64,000 bases of DNA from Streptomyces anulatus (GCF_014650675.1 NZ_BMVK01000007.1:411458-475457); one strand, 5' to 3'. Positions 41,144 to 50,133 are shown, counted from the stretch's first letter. The notes: generated by a model from the letters alone, not told the origin. Translations and numbers: made by a program.

Positions 41144-42493
41144 GTGCGGCCCCCTTCCTCCTCTCCCCCCTCCCCGTCCCCCTCGCTGTGGCGGGACGCC
41201 GACTTCCGCAGGCTCTGGGCGGGTCAGACGGCCTCCCAGCTCGGCGAACACACGACGCTCGTCGTGCTGCCGCTCTTCGCCGTCCTGACGCTCGACGCGG
41301 GCGCGGGCCCGTTGGGCGCCCTCCGCGCCGTGGGGCAGGCGCCGATCCTGCTGCTCTCGCTCCTCGCGGGTGCGTGGGTGGACCGGTGGCGGGCCCGCAC
41401 GGTGATGGTGCTCACCGACGCCGCCCGCGCCGTGGCCCTGGGCGCGGCGGCCGTGGCCGGACTCCTCGGACTGCTCGGCCTGCCCGCGCTGTTCGTGGTC
41501 GCGTTCACCGTCGGAGCCCTGTCGGTCCTCTTCGACGTGGCGTACCAGGCGTCCCTCGTACGGATGGTCCGGCGCGATCAACTCGTGCGGGGCAACAGCG
41601 CGCTGGAGGGCAGCCGGTCCGCGGCGCAGATCGGCGGCCCCGCGCTCGGCGGCGCGTTGGTGTCGCTCCTGTCGGCGCCGGTCGCCGCGGCCGCCGGGGC
41701 GTTGTTCTTCGCGGTGTCGTTCGTGTCCCTGAGGCGGATCCGCCGCCCCGAATCCGTACCCGGCCGCCCCGAACCCGTACCCGAGCGCGTCGCACCGGTT
41801 CCGGAGCGCCGGGAGCTCGCCGCCCCGGTCCGGGGCCGGATCCGGGAAGGCCTTCGCTTCGTCGCCGGAAACGCCTGGCTGCGGGCCGTGTGCCTCGCCT
41901 CCGCCGCCTTCCAGCTCTCCTTCGCGGCCACGATGACCGTCTATCTGCTCTTCCTCCCGCGCGAACTGCAGCTGACGGGCGCCACCGTCGGCCTCGCCCT
42001 CGCGGCGACCGGTCCGGGCGCGCTCCTGGGCTCGGTCCTGGCGGCACGGCTGCCGGGCCGGTTGGGCCACGGCGTGGTGCTCGTGTCCGCGGCCGTGCTC
42101 GGCAACGGGGCGCTGTTGTGCGTACCGGCCCTGCACGGCTCCACGACCGCGACGATCCTCGCGCTCCTTGCCGTCAACTTCGTGTTCGGGACCTTCAGCC
42201 AGCTGGTGAACGTCACGGTCATGTCGGTGCGGCAGGCCGTCACACCGGACGGGATGCAGGGGCGTGCCGCCGCGACGATCACCTTCGTGGGCATGGGGTT
42301 CACCCCGCTCGGCTCGCTGCTCGGCGGCCTCCTCGCGCAGGAGTGGGGTCTGCGCACCGGCCTCCTGGTGACGGCCGCGGGCATGATGCTGTCGCCGGTC
42401 CTGATGGCCGCGTCCCCGCTCGCGCGGCTGGGACGGCTGCTTCCGGTCCCGAGGGAGGAGCCGCGGCCCACGGAACGACATGGATCGGAATGA
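41144..42493 (+). CDS. MFS transporter (MFS_3 type)
   Basis: A 449-residue protein with about twelve helices. It contains the FRRLWAGQTASQLGEHTTLV start, the DRWRARTVMV loop of motif A, and the LYxxSLVRMVRRDQL-like loop typical of MFS_3 (enterobactin exporter/macrolide-efflux) proteins. A central linker holds short Pro/Glu/Val repeats (PGRPEPVPERVAPVPERR). It is likely a drug or siderophore exporter. GTG 41144 has only a weak GAGG ribosome binding site and a 140-base leader with a possible leader peptide. Confidence 0.88.
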   Translation: MRPPSSSPPSPSPSLWRDADFRRLWAGQTASQLGEHTTLVVLPLFAVLTLDAGAGPLGALRAVGQAPILLLSLLAGAWVDRWRARTVMVLTDAARAVALGAAAVAGLLGLLGLPALFVVAFTVGALSVLFDVAYQASLVRMVRRDQLVRGNSALEGSRSAAQIGGPALGGALVSLLSAPVAAAAGALFFAVSFVSLRRIRRPESVPGRPEPVPERVAPVPERRELAAPVRGRIREGLRFVAGNAWLRAVCLASAAFQLSFAATMTVYLLFLPRELQLTGATVGLALAATGPGALLGSVLAARLPGRLGHGVVLVSAAVLGNGALLCVPALHGSTTATILALLAVNFVFGTFSQLVNVTVMSVRQAVTPDGMQGRAAATITFVGMGFTPLGSLLGGLLAQEWGLRTGLLVTAAGMMLSPVLMAASPLARLGRLLPVPREEPRPTERHGSE

Positions 42494-42552
42494 CGTACGC
42501 CCGACCTGCGCAGGCCCGACCCACGCAGGCGTGACGCACAACCCCGGCGGGG

Positions 42553-43116
42553 TCAGGCCGGGGCGTACCGCTGCAGGGTGATCCCGCTGCGGAACGCCCT
42601 CGATTCCAGGAGCCGCAGCCGGGGCACCTCGTAACCCTCGGGGAAGAGGCGTCGGCCGCGGCCCTGGACGGCCGGGTAGACGAAGAGGCGGTACTCGTCG
42701 ACCAGTCCGGCCGCGATCAGTGCGTGGGCCAGGGTGATGCTGCCGGTGAGGACGATGTCCTTGCCGCTCTCCTCGGCCTTGAGCCGGCGGACCTCCTCGA
42801 CGGGATCGCCCTTCAGTACCGTCGAGTTCTGCCAGCCGGGGTCGGTGAGCGTGCCGGAGACGACGTACTTGGCCACGCGGTCGAGGTAGGCGGTGATGCC
42901 CGTGGTGTCATCGGTCCGCAGCGGCCAGTAGCCCCGGAAGTCCTCGAACGTCCGCCGCCCGAGGAGCAGCGCGTCGGAACGTTCGTCCTGCCGGTGGCTC
43001 TCCTCCAGGACGTCGCTCATGTCCGCGCCCGCGTGACCCTGTGGATCGAACCAGTCCGTGATCATTTCGATCGAGCCGTCCACGGTGATGTTCTGGGTGA
43101 TCGCAAGGGTGCGCAT
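42553..43116 (-). CDS. Dihydrofolate reductase-like (RibD C-terminal domain) protein
   Basis: A 187-residue RibD_C-fold protein (MRTLAITQNITVDGSIEMI, ALLLGRRTFEDFRGYW, DIVLTGSITLAHALIAAGLV, DEYRLFVYPAVQGRG). Such stand-alone DHFR-like reductases use NADPH on unknown substrates; they are not the housekeeping DHFR. ATG 43116 with GGGAGAG four bases upstream is chosen because it starts the fold. It is convergent with the MFS gene and divergent from the PhzF-like gene. Confidence 0.9.
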   Translation of the reverse strand: MRTLAITQNITVDGSIEMITDWFDPQGHAGADMSDVLEESHRQDERSDALLLGRRTFEDFRGYWPLRTDDTTGITAYLDRVAKYVVSGTLTDPGWQNSTVLKGDPVEEVRRLKAEESGKDIVLTGSITLAHALIAAGLVDEYRLFVYPAVQGRGRRLFPEGYEVPRLRLLESRAFRSGITLQRYAPA

Positions 43117-43313
43117 GCCACTCTCCCGTGACTGGGTGCGTACGCTCCCGGCTGGACGCGTACGTTCACCCCCTGGTGACTCCGTCGGGCCCGGGAAGTC
43201 ATCGGTGGGCGGTGAGCCCCCGCCGGACACGGCCGCTCCGGAGCGCCGCGCAGGGGCCAGACATCCGGAATTGGCCTTGTCCCGTCGCCGTCCCGGCGAT
43301 CTACGGTCGCCCC

Positions 43314-44135
43314 ATGAGGATTCGCATCGTCGACGCGTTCACCGACCGCCCCTTCTCCGGAAACCCCGCCGGCGTGCTCCTGCTGGACAGCGGTACGTTC
43401 CCGGCCGCCGAACGGCTTCAGGAGATCGCCGCCGAGGTCAACCTCTCCGAGACGGCCTTCGCCCACCCGCTGCCGCCGGGCGGCACGGCCGACTGGGCGC
43501 TGCGCTGGTTCACCCCGGCCACCGAGGTGGACATGTGCGGGCACGCGACGCTCGCCACCGCCCATGTCCTGCACACCACGGGCCTGGCCACGGGACGGGT
43601 GCGCTTCGCCGCGCGCTGCGGGATCCTGAGCGCGACCGCCGGGCGGGACGGCACGCTCACCCTCGACTTCCCCACCTCCCCGCTCACCGAGGAGCCGGTG
43701 CCGTACGGCCTCGCCGACGCCCTCGGGGCGGACCCCGTCTCCGTGCACGACACCGGTGAGCACATCGGCGACCTGCTCGTCGAGCTGCGCGACGAGGCGG
43801 CCGTACGGGCGCTCGCCCCGGACTTCGCCGCGCTGGTGGCCCACTCCCGGCGCGGGGTGATCGCCACCGCCGTCGCAGAGGACCCCGCCCGGGGCTACGA
43901 CTACGTCTCGCGCGGCTTCTTCCCGGGCGTCGGCATCGACGAGGACCCGGTCACCGGCAGCGCCCACACCGCGCTGGCCCCCTTCTGGTCGGCCCGCCTC
44001 GGCCGCGACGACCTCACCGGGCTGCAGGCGTCCGCCCGCTCGGGACTGATCCGCACCGCACTGCGCGGCGAGCGCACCCTGCTGACCGGCACGGCGGTCA
44101 CGGTGATCGACGGCGAACTGCTCACCGCTCTCTGA
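43314..44135 (+). CDS. PhzF family isomerase/epimerase-like protein
   Basis: A 273-residue PhzF/DapF-fold protein with the start IRIVDAFTDRPFSGNPAGV, the catalytic Glu in NLSETAFA, and MCGHATLATAH. PhzF isomerises DHHA in phenazine synthesis, but most members have unknown substrates and no phenazine genes are here. ATG 43314 has no ribosome binding site; a TACGGT -10-like box six bases upstream suggests a leaderless transcript. Confidence 0.9.
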   Translation: MRIRIVDAFTDRPFSGNPAGVLLLDSGTFPAAERLQEIAAEVNLSETAFAHPLPPGGTADWALRWFTPATEVDMCGHATLATAHVLHTTGLATGRVRFAARCGILSATAGRDGTLTLDFPTSPLTEEPVPYGLADALGADPVSVHDTGEHIGDLLVELRDEAAVRALAPDFAALVAHSRRGVIATAVAEDPARGYDYVSRGFFPGVGIDEDPVTGSAHTALAPFWSARLGRDDLTGLQASARSGLIRTALRGERTLLTGTAVTVIDGELLTAL

Positions 44136-44144
44136 CGGCCCTTC

Positions 44145-44175
44145 GGGGTGCGCCGAACCTCCGGCGCACCCCTTT
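44145..44175. terminator. Strong hairpin terminator between convergent genes
   Basis: GGGGTGCGCCG (44145-44155) and CGGCGCACCCC (44162-44172) form a perfect 11-bp stem with a six-base loop, followed by TTT. It lies between the PhzF-like gene and the convergent CPBP gene and can serve both. Confidence 0.8.
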
Positions 44176-44197
44176 CACGGCCGTGACGGCACCGCGC

Positions 44198-45022
44198 TCA
44201 GGGCGTCGGCAGCCAGTCGACCCGGCCCGCGAGCAGGGCGTATCCGACGAACGCCCCGATGTCCAGGAGCGCGTGCGCGACGACCAGCGGGCCCACCCGG
44301 CCCCAGCGCCGGTAGAGCAGCACGAAGACGACGCCCATCACCACGTTGCCGATGAAACCGCCGATCCCCTGATACAGGTGGTACGACCCGCGCAGCACGG
44401 AGCTCGCCACCAGCGCGGCCATCGGCGTCCAGCCCAACTGCCCGAGTCTGCGCAGCAGATACCCGACGACGATGACCTCCTCCACCACGGAGTTCTGGAT
44501 CGCCGAGAGGATCAGTACGGGGAACTTCCACCAGACCTCGGGCAGGGACTCGGGTACGACCGTCAGGTTGAATCCGGAGGCGCGGGCCACCAGGTAGAAG
44601 GCGAGGCCGGCGCTTCCGATGCCGGCCGCGACCAGGGTTCCCCGGCCGAGGTCGAACCAGGGTTTCGTGCGGTCGAACCCGATGGCCCGCAGCCCCGCTC
44701 CTTCCCGGATCAGCAGGTGCGCGACCAGCGCGACCGGCACCAGAGCCGTTGCGATTCCGAACATTTGCCATGACAGATCAAGCCATGGACGGCCCGGAGC
44801 GTACGAGCCGTTGAGCGTCGCCGCCTGGTCCTTCAAACCCCCTGGTTTCGTCAGTGATCCGACAAAACTAATCAGGGAGGACACCGCGCTGGCGCCCAGC
44901 GAGAGCGCCAGGACCAGCACCACCTCGGACCGTAAGATCCTTCGTGACACGGCCTCTTGAGGAAAAGAATCAGCCACGCGCCCGGCCTCCACCTGTACAC
45001 CTGCCTTTTGTTCTGCAATCAC
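44198..45022 (-). CDS. CPBP-family intramembrane protease-like protein
   Basis: A 274-residue membrane protein with about seven helices. The CPBP/Rce1 region is recognisable (NSVVEEVIVVGYLLRRL, SYHLYQGIGGFIGN, VVAHALLD), but the hallmark EExxxR is EEVIVV here, with Val where Arg normally stands. The glutamates and the later histidines remain, so activity is possible but altered. Abi-type CPBP proteins process membrane peptides or give bacteriocin immunity. GTG 45022 follows GGGATGA. Confidence 0.82.
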   Translation of the reverse strand: MIAEQKAGVQVEAGRVADSFPQEAVSRRILRSEVVLVLALSLGASAVSSLISFVGSLTKPGGLKDQAATLNGSYAPGRPWLDLSWQMFGIATALVPVALVAHLLIREGAGLRAIGFDRTKPWFDLGRGTLVAAGIGSAGLAFYLVARASGFNLTVVPESLPEVWWKFPVLILSAIQNSVVEEVIVVGYLLRRLGQLGWTPMAALVASSVLRGSYHLYQGIGGFIGNVVMGVVFVLLYRRWGRVGPLVVAHALLDIGAFVGYALLAGRVDWLPTP

Positions 45023-45074
45023 GTCTCATCCCACCGACCGCCGCACTAGGGTCTCGAATAAAGGTACGAAGATC

Positions 45075-45110
45075 ATGCGCGACAGGCCGGGGGACGACCA
45101 CCATCGCTGA
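45075..45110 (+). CDS. Possible leader peptide of the VWA gene
   Basis: An 11-codon frame, MRDRPGDDHHR then TGA, follows AAAGG (ten bases upstream). It runs through the left arm of an intrinsic terminator, and its stop codon lies at the hairpin loop. This is the layout of ribosome-controlled attenuators, although translation is unproven. Confidence 0.4.
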   Translation: MRDRPGDDHHR

Positions 45111-45130
45111 TGGTGCGGTCCCCCTTTTCC
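45089..45130 (+). terminator. Intrinsic terminator in the leader of the VWA gene
   Basis: GGGGGAC (45089-45095) pairs with GTCCCCC (45118-45124) and an inner CACCATC pairs with GATGGTG around GCT; TTTTCC follows. It is oriented rightward and lies 33 bases before the VWA start, so it must either attenuate that gene or end a short RNA made from the intergenic promoter. Confidence 0.75.
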
Positions 45131-45162
45131 TTGTTTCATCCTCAACGAGGGGCACCACCGAC

Positions 45163-46953
45163 ATGGGACGTCATAGCTTGCCCGACAGCCACGCGGCGGA
45201 AGGACGCCGGGACCACCCGAGCCCGCGGCGCCGGCGCCGTACCGTCGCCATCGCGACCCTGCTCGTCCTCACCGTGGCGACGGGAACGGCCGTGGCGGCC
45301 AAGGTCGGTCTGCTGTCGTTCTCCCGGTCCTGCGAGGAATCGGCCGTGCGTCTGTCCGTGGTGGCCTCCCCCGACATCGCGCCCGCCGTGCGCTCCATAG
45401 CCGAACAGGCCCCCGAGGAAGAGCTGAGAACCGACGGCCGCTGCCTCGTCGTGGAGGTGCTGGCCCGCGACTCGCACAAGGTCGCCGAATCCCTCGCGGC
45501 GGGGGACGAGGAGCCCGACTTCCAGGTCTGGCTGCCCGACTCCGAACTGTGGCTGGAGCGAGCCAAGGGCCTGGGCGAGGGCATTCCCGTCTCCCCGTCC
45601 GACTCGGTGGCCTCCTCCCCGGTGGCGCTGGCCATGGTGCCGTCGGCCTCCCAGCAGCTCGGCTGGCCCGAGAAGACCTACTCCTGGGCCGAGTTGGTCG
45701 CGGCGCTCGGTTCCGACCGGGTGCGCCTCGGCGCGGCCGATCCCGCGCGCAGCGCCACCGGGCTGCTGGCGCTCGTCGGCATCGGCGCCTCGTCCGCGCG
45801 GCAGGGCGGGGACAGCGACACCCGGGTCGCCCGGACCGCGAAGGTGCTCGCCGAGCGGATGTCGGACGGCGACGCCCAGGTGCTGGAGACCCTGGCGCGG
45901 AGCACGTCCGGAGCCGAGGAGGGCAACCCGAAGCGGAACCAGGCGGTCCTGATCTCCGAGCAGGCGGCCTTCGCGCACAACGCGGAGGCGACCGGCGGGG
46001 GCAAGCTGGACCTCTTCTACCCGCAGGACGGCACACCGCTGCTGGACTACCCGTACACCCTGGTCAACGAGGCGGGCCTCAGCGTCGCGGAGTCCCGCGC
46101 GGCGCTGCGCTTCATGACCCTGCTGGGCGACGCGGACGCCCGGGCCGCTTTCGCCGAGCACGGGTTCCGGGCCGGTGACGGGAGCGCGGAGGACTCCCTC
46201 GTCGCGGCGGCCGGCGGCAGGAAGCCCCAGCCGTACGCCACCCCGGCCGCCGAGGCGCCCTCGGCCAAGGAGCTCCAGGAGACGCTCGGGATGTGGACGA
46301 TCACCGTGCAGAGCGCCCGGCTGACCACGGTGGTCGACGCGTCGGCCTCCATGGCGGCGCTGGTCCCCGGCCGGGGCCAGTCCCGGATGGACGTCACCAA
46401 GGAGTCGCTGATCCAGGCGCTGGGCCAGTTCACCCCGAACGACGAGATCGGGCTGTGGGAGTTCGCCACCACACTGGACGGCGACAAGGACTACCGGCGG
46501 CTCATGCCGACGAAGCGGCTCGGCGACCCGGTCAAGGGCGGCGGGACCCACCGGGAGAAGCTCACGGCCGCGTTCGCGGGGCTGCAGCCGTTGCCCGGCG
46601 GCGCGACCGGGCTCTACGACACGACGCTGGCCTCGTACAAGGAAGCCCGGTCGACGTTTGTGAAGGGCAAGTTCAACGCCCTGGTGATCCTCACCGACGG
46701 CTCCAACCAGGACGAGCGGAGCATCTCGCGGAGCGGGCTCATCGCGGAGCTCAAGGAGCTCCGCGACCCGGAGCGCCCCGTCCCGGTCATCGCGATCGCG
46801 GTGGGCCCGGACGCGGACCGCGACGAGGTCGCCGAGATCGCGCGGGTCACCGGCGGCGACGGCTACGAGGTGAGCGACCCCGCGGAGATCCAGGCGGTGA
46901 TCCTGCAGGCCATCATGGCGGCGGGACAGAACGGCCTCGCCGCACAGGAGTGA
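45163..46953 (+). CDS. Substrate-binding and VWA domain protein, membrane-anchored
   Basis: A 596-residue protein: a basic N-terminus, one signal-anchor helix (TVAIATLLVLTVATGTAVAA, about residues 27-46), a periplasmic-binding-like domain (about 60-370) and a C-terminal von Willebrand A domain (about 385-585). The MIDAS DASAS motif and the downstream TDGSNQ are intact. It should display a metal-dependent adhesion module outside the cell; partner and role are unknown. ATG 45163 follows CGAGGGG. Expression seems to be controlled by the terminator hairpin just upstream. Confidence 0.88.
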   Translation: MGRHSLPDSHAAEGRRDHPSPRRRRRTVAIATLLVLTVATGTAVAAKVGLLSFSRSCEESAVRLSVVASPDIAPAVRSIAEQAPEEELRTDGRCLVVEVLARDSHKVAESLAAGDEEPDFQVWLPDSELWLERAKGLGEGIPVSPSDSVASSPVALAMVPSASQQLGWPEKTYSWAELVAALGSDRVRLGAADPARSATGLLALVGIGASSARQGGDSDTRVARTAKVLAERMSDGDAQVLETLARSTSGAEEGNPKRNQAVLISEQAAFAHNAEATGGGKLDLFYPQDGTPLLDYPYTLVNEAGLSVAESRAALRFMTLLGDADARAAFAEHGFRAGDGSAEDSLVAAAGGRKPQPYATPAAEAPSAKELQETLGMWTITVQSARLTTVVDASASMAALVPGRGQSRMDVTKESLIQALGQFTPNDEIGLWEFATTLDGDKDYRRLMPTKRLGDPVKGGGTHREKLTAAFAGLQPLPGGATGLYDTTLASYKEARSTFVKGKFNALVILTDGSNQDERSISRSGLIAELKELRDPERPVPVIAIAVGPDADRDEVAEIARVTGGDGYEVSDPAEIQAVILQAIMAAGQNGLAAQE

Positions 46954-46958
46954 CCGGC

Positions 46959-46990
46959 CCGGGCGCCGGGCCCCCGTCCCCGGCGCCCGG
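46959..46990. terminator. 12-bp perfect hairpin between convergent genes
   Basis: CCGGGCGCCGGG (46959-46970) and CCCGGCGCCCGG (46979-46990) are exact complements with an eight-base loop. The element lies between the ends of the VWA gene and the convergent glutamate-cysteine ligase-like gene. Confidence 0.7.
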
Positions 46991-47004
46991 CGCGGCGGCG
47001 GCCC

Positions 47005-48510
47005 TCAGGGCGCCGGGAAACCCACCGGCCAGGTGTGGACCGGCTCCCCCGCGTGCATCAGCTCGGCATAGCGGCGGGTGGTGGCCGCGAGCGCCGCGTC
47101 CCGCCGCAGCCCGGCGTCCAGGGCCCGGCGGTACGTGGCCACCTGCCAGGAGGCCCCGTTGACGCGCCGCTTGCAGCGCTCCTCGATCACCCCGAGATAG
47201 CGGTCCCGGTCCGCGGGCTCGATGTGCCAGGCGTCCAGGCCCGCGGCGGCCAGCGGCAGCAGTTCCTCCAGCACCAGCTGTACGGCGGGGATCCTGGTCA
47301 GTCCGCCGGACCGGCCCGACCGCGGCCAGAGCAGCTCGGCCTCGATGCCGTGCCGGCAGGCCTCGGTGAAATTCTCCTCGGCCGCCTCGAACGGCAGCCT
47401 GCTCCACACCGGCCGGGACTCCTCGGCGAGCGCCCGTACGAGCCCGTAGTAGAAGGCGGCGTTGGCGATCACGTCGGTCACCGTCGGCCCGGCGGGCAGT
47501 ACACGGTTCTCCACCCGCAGATGGGGGACGCCGTCGGCGATCCCGTACACCGGACGGTTCCAGCGGTAGACGGTGCCGTTGTGCAGCACCAGCTCGGCCA
47601 GTTCGGGCACCCCGCCCTCGTCCAGCACCTTCAGGGGGTCCTCGTCGTCGCAGATCGGCAGCAGCGGCGGGAAGTAGCGCAGGTTCTCCTCGAAGAGCTC
47701 GTGGGCGGAGCCGATCCAGCGCTCCCCGAACCAGGTCCTGGGACGCACGCCCTGGTTCGCCAGCTCCGGCGGCCGTACGTCGGTGGCCTGCTGGAACAGG
47801 GGCGGCCGGGACTCCCGCCACAGCTCCTTGCCGAAGAGGAAGGGGGCGTTGGCGCCCAGTGCGATCTGGACGCCGGTGATCGCCTGGGCGGCGTTCCACA
47901 CGTCGGCGAAACGGGCCGGCGTCACCTGGAGGTGCAGCTGCACCGAGGTGCAGGCCGATTCCGGGGCGATCGAGGGCGAGGTACAGACCAATCGCTCGAC
48001 GCCTTCGATATCCAGGACGAAATCCTCCCCCCGGGCGGCCGCCATTTGATCGTTGAGCAGGGTGTAGCGGTCCACGTCCGAGAGATTCGCGGACACCACG
48101 TCGTGCTCCCCCAGGGTGGGCAGGATTCCGATCATCACGATCCCCGCGTCCACCTCGCCCGCCTTGCGGTGTGCATAGGCGAGGCCGGTCCGCAACTCCT
48201 CCGAGAGCTGATCGAATACCCGGCCGCCGAGGCGGTGCGGAACGATATTCACTTCGAGATTGAACATCCCCAGTTCGGTCTGGAAATCCCGGCTCGCGAT
48301 GCGCTGGAGCACTTGCTGATTCATCATCCGGGGCATCCCGTCGGAACCCGCGAGATTCAGCTCTATCTCCAGCCCCATCAGATTCCGCGGACGGTCGAAC
48401 CTCCGCTCCGCCAGGAGTCTGCCCAGCCCCTCCAGGCACTGGTTGAGCTTGGTGCGGTACGCCTGTCGATCGGACAGGTCAACGGCTTCCGCCACGACCT
48501 TCTCCCCCAT
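47005..48510 (-). CDS. Glutamate-cysteine ligase family protein (GCS2 type)
   Basis: A 501-residue ATP-dependent carboxylate-amine ligase of the GCS2 superfamily. It has LMGLEIELNLAG with the metal-binding glutamates, SVQLHLQV, and HLRVENRVLPAGPTVTD. Actinomycetes make mycothiol rather than glutathione, so the product may be gamma-glutamyl-cysteine for ergothioneine (EgtA role) or another gamma-glutamyl compound. No other egt gene is present here, so that role is open. The ATG has GGAGGAGGG upstream. Confidence 0.85.
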   Translation of the reverse strand: MGEKVVAEAVDLSDRQAYRTKLNQCLEGLGRLLAERRFDRPRNLMGLEIELNLAGSDGMPRMMNQQVLQRIASRDFQTELGMFNLEVNIVPHRLGGRVFDQLSEELRTGLAYAHRKAGEVDAGIVMIGILPTLGEHDVVSANLSDVDRYTLLNDQMAAARGEDFVLDIEGVERLVCTSPSIAPESACTSVQLHLQVTPARFADVWNAAQAITGVQIALGANAPFLFGKELWRESRPPLFQQATDVRPPELANQGVRPRTWFGERWIGSAHELFEENLRYFPPLLPICDDEDPLKVLDEGGVPELAELVLHNGTVYRWNRPVYGIADGVPHLRVENRVLPAGPTVTDVIANAAFYYGLVRALAEESRPVWSRLPFEAAEENFTEACRHGIEAELLWPRSGRSGGLTRIPAVQLVLEELLPLAAAGLDAWHIEPADRDRYLGVIEERCKRRVNGASWQVATYRRALDAGLRRDAALAATTRRYAELMHAGEPVHTWPVGFPAP

Positions 48511-48994
48511 CGAGGGGTCCCTCCTCCAGTGGGCGGCCCGCGGCCCAGGCCGCTCGCATCACGATCGATAATGCCCAGCGGGAGTGATCCGTAACGCCCC
48601 CACGGGCCTCCGTTACCCGATAGTCTGGTTGAAGGAGACCGGGGGCACATTCCGGTGGCATGTGGCTTCCCACATTTTCGGCCGGACTATGCGCGGTGAA
48701 AACACCGACGAGTTTCGGCCGACCGCTCCGCCGGAAGGATGCCAGGTCGGGGTCGTCAAGGGCAGTTCACATCACCAGAAATACCGCGATTCGAAGGCCG
48801 GATGACGCCTTGCGCGACATATCTCCGACCGCTAGTGGAAACACTGTGTGAACACGCGTCATATAAACTCCGCTCAACGAGGCAGAGAGTTGATACGACT
48901 CGCCCGTCACCGGCCGTCTCCGGCCCACATGCCGACAGCGCCGTCTGCACCCGCCCAAGCGCCACCGTGTCTCCGAAGTGAGAGGCGACCCACT
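48511..48994. other. 484-base divergent intergenic region
   Basis: This region is notably richer in A/T than its surroundings from about 48650 to 48900, which suggests regulatory DNA for both divergent genes. A TATAAA box occurs at 48864-48869, downstream of GGAAACACTGTGTGAACAC, and could be the rightward promoter. Short open frames exist but none has convincing protein character. Nothing else is recognised. Confidence 0.4.
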
Positions 48995-49579
48995 ATGCCG
49001 CTGCATGTTCCCCCGGCTCCCGCGCCCGCCCTGCGCAGTGTTCTCGCGGCCCTCGGTTCTCCCACCGCCGTCCGCGGACCCCGCACGTCCGCTCTCCGGT
49101 CCGTCCAGGGACCGCTGAGCCCCGAACTACCGCTTCCCGTGCATGTGCTGGACCGGATCGCGCCCGCCAGGACAGCACCTCTGACACGCCTCGCGGCCTG
49201 GCGTTTCCTGATCCGGAGCGAGGGCCGCGCGGTCGCCGCGGCGGACACCGTGCTCACCCCCGACGGCTGGACGTTCTCGCACTTCTTCGAGGGGCCCTAC
49301 CTCGCCTCGACCGAGCTGGCCGTCCGGCAGGCCGAGGCGTCGGCCACCGCCTGCCAGGCGCGGCTGCTGTCCATCCCGGAGCTGTACATGCTCACCCTCT
49401 GGCTGCACGGCGACACCGAGGCCGATCCCGCCGGCGGGGTGCTCGCGCCGGCGGACGTCCTGGTGCCCCTGGCGCCGGCCCCGCCGGGCATCGCCGCCCA
49501 CCGCCCGCACCGGGTCGCCGATCTGCTGCCCGTCATCTCGCTGCGCGTGGCACCCGGCCCGCTCCTCAGCTCGGCCTGA
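48995..49579 (+). CDS. Conserved hypothetical protein
   Basis: A 194-residue protein without signal or membrane segments. The N-terminal third is Pro/Ala-rich; the rest reads as a folded domain (AWRFLIRSEGRAVAAADTVL, GWTFSHFFEGPYLASTELAV, LSIPELYMLTLWLHGD). I do not recognise the family; the pattern suggests a streptomycete-specific cytoplasmic protein. ATG 48995 is chosen because coding character begins there. It is followed by a strong terminator. Confidence 0.65.
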   Translation: MPLHVPPAPAPALRSVLAALGSPTAVRGPRTSALRSVQGPLSPELPLPVHVLDRIAPARTAPLTRLAAWRFLIRSEGRAVAAADTVLTPDGWTFSHFFEGPYLASTELAVRQAEASATACQARLLSIPELYMLTLWLHGDTEADPAGGVLAPADVLVPLAPAPPGIAAHRPHRVADLLPVISLRVAPGPLLSSA

Positions 49580-49618
49580 CCTGCGCAGCCCCGGCAGACC
49601 GCCCCCGTAGCGACCCCG

Positions 49619-49651
49619 CCCTGCCCCGCCCGAACACCGGGCGGGGCAGGG
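49619..49651 (+). terminator. 14-bp perfect hairpin terminator
   Basis: CCCTGCCCCGCCCG (49619-49632) and CGGGCGGGGCAGGG (49638-49651) form an exact stem with the loop AACAC, 40 bases after the stop of the hypothetical gene. The rest of the 330-base gap up to 49910 holds only a TGCAGT tandem (49725-49736) that may be regulatory. Confidence 0.85.
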
Positions 49652-49909
49652 GTCACTGCGGGGGCGCCGTGCTGCCCACTCGGACTAGCCCCATCCGGCC
49701 ACCCCGAACCACCCAAAGGGACAGTGCAGTTGCAGTGAACCGTCCGCGCGGGTGATGCGTCATGGGAGGAGTACGGGTGCTGCAGCGAAATCCCTGCGGA
49801 ATCTTCCCCGTAGGGCAACACTGGGACCGGACCGACTGATACGGGGGCGGCCATGAACGACTCATCCAGCCGCAGGACACTCGACTCGACGCAGCGAAAG
49901 AACCCATCC

Positions 49910-50116
49910 ATGTGCCAGCACCAGCCACCCTGCCCCACCGCCGATTCACCCGACCGGGAGGCCGCCCGCCTGACGGCCCACCACCCCGAACAGGGTTGGA
50001 GCCTCCTGTGCAACGGCGTCCTGCTCTTCGAGGACACCGGCGAACTGCTGCCCGACGGGCAGATCATCGCCCCGCACCGGCCACTGGCAGCCGGCCGCGT
50101 GGTGAAGGCCGCCTGA
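49910..50116 (+). CDS. DUF5999 family small protein
   Basis: A 68-residue protein (MCQHQPPCPTADSPDREAAR; GWSLLCNGVLLFEDTGELLP). The Cys-rich start, CQHQPPCP, is characteristic of this small streptomycete family of unknown function. The ATG at 49910 starts exactly at that motif; an in-frame ATG 19 codons upstream adds non-family sequence. It is convergent with gcvP, separated by a hairpin. Confidence 0.8.
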   Translation: MCQHQPPCPTADSPDREAARLTAHHPEQGWSLLCNGVLLFEDTGELLPDGQIIAPHRPLAAGRVVKAA

Positions 50117-50133
50117 GGACGGTCGTACGAGAA

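Noticed and set aside
48584..48805. Small frame in the A/T-richer gap (ends in a Lys/Ser/His-rich tail), possible small gene
   Set aside because: No ribosome binding site and no recognisable family; the region looks regulatory, so it was left as intergenic.
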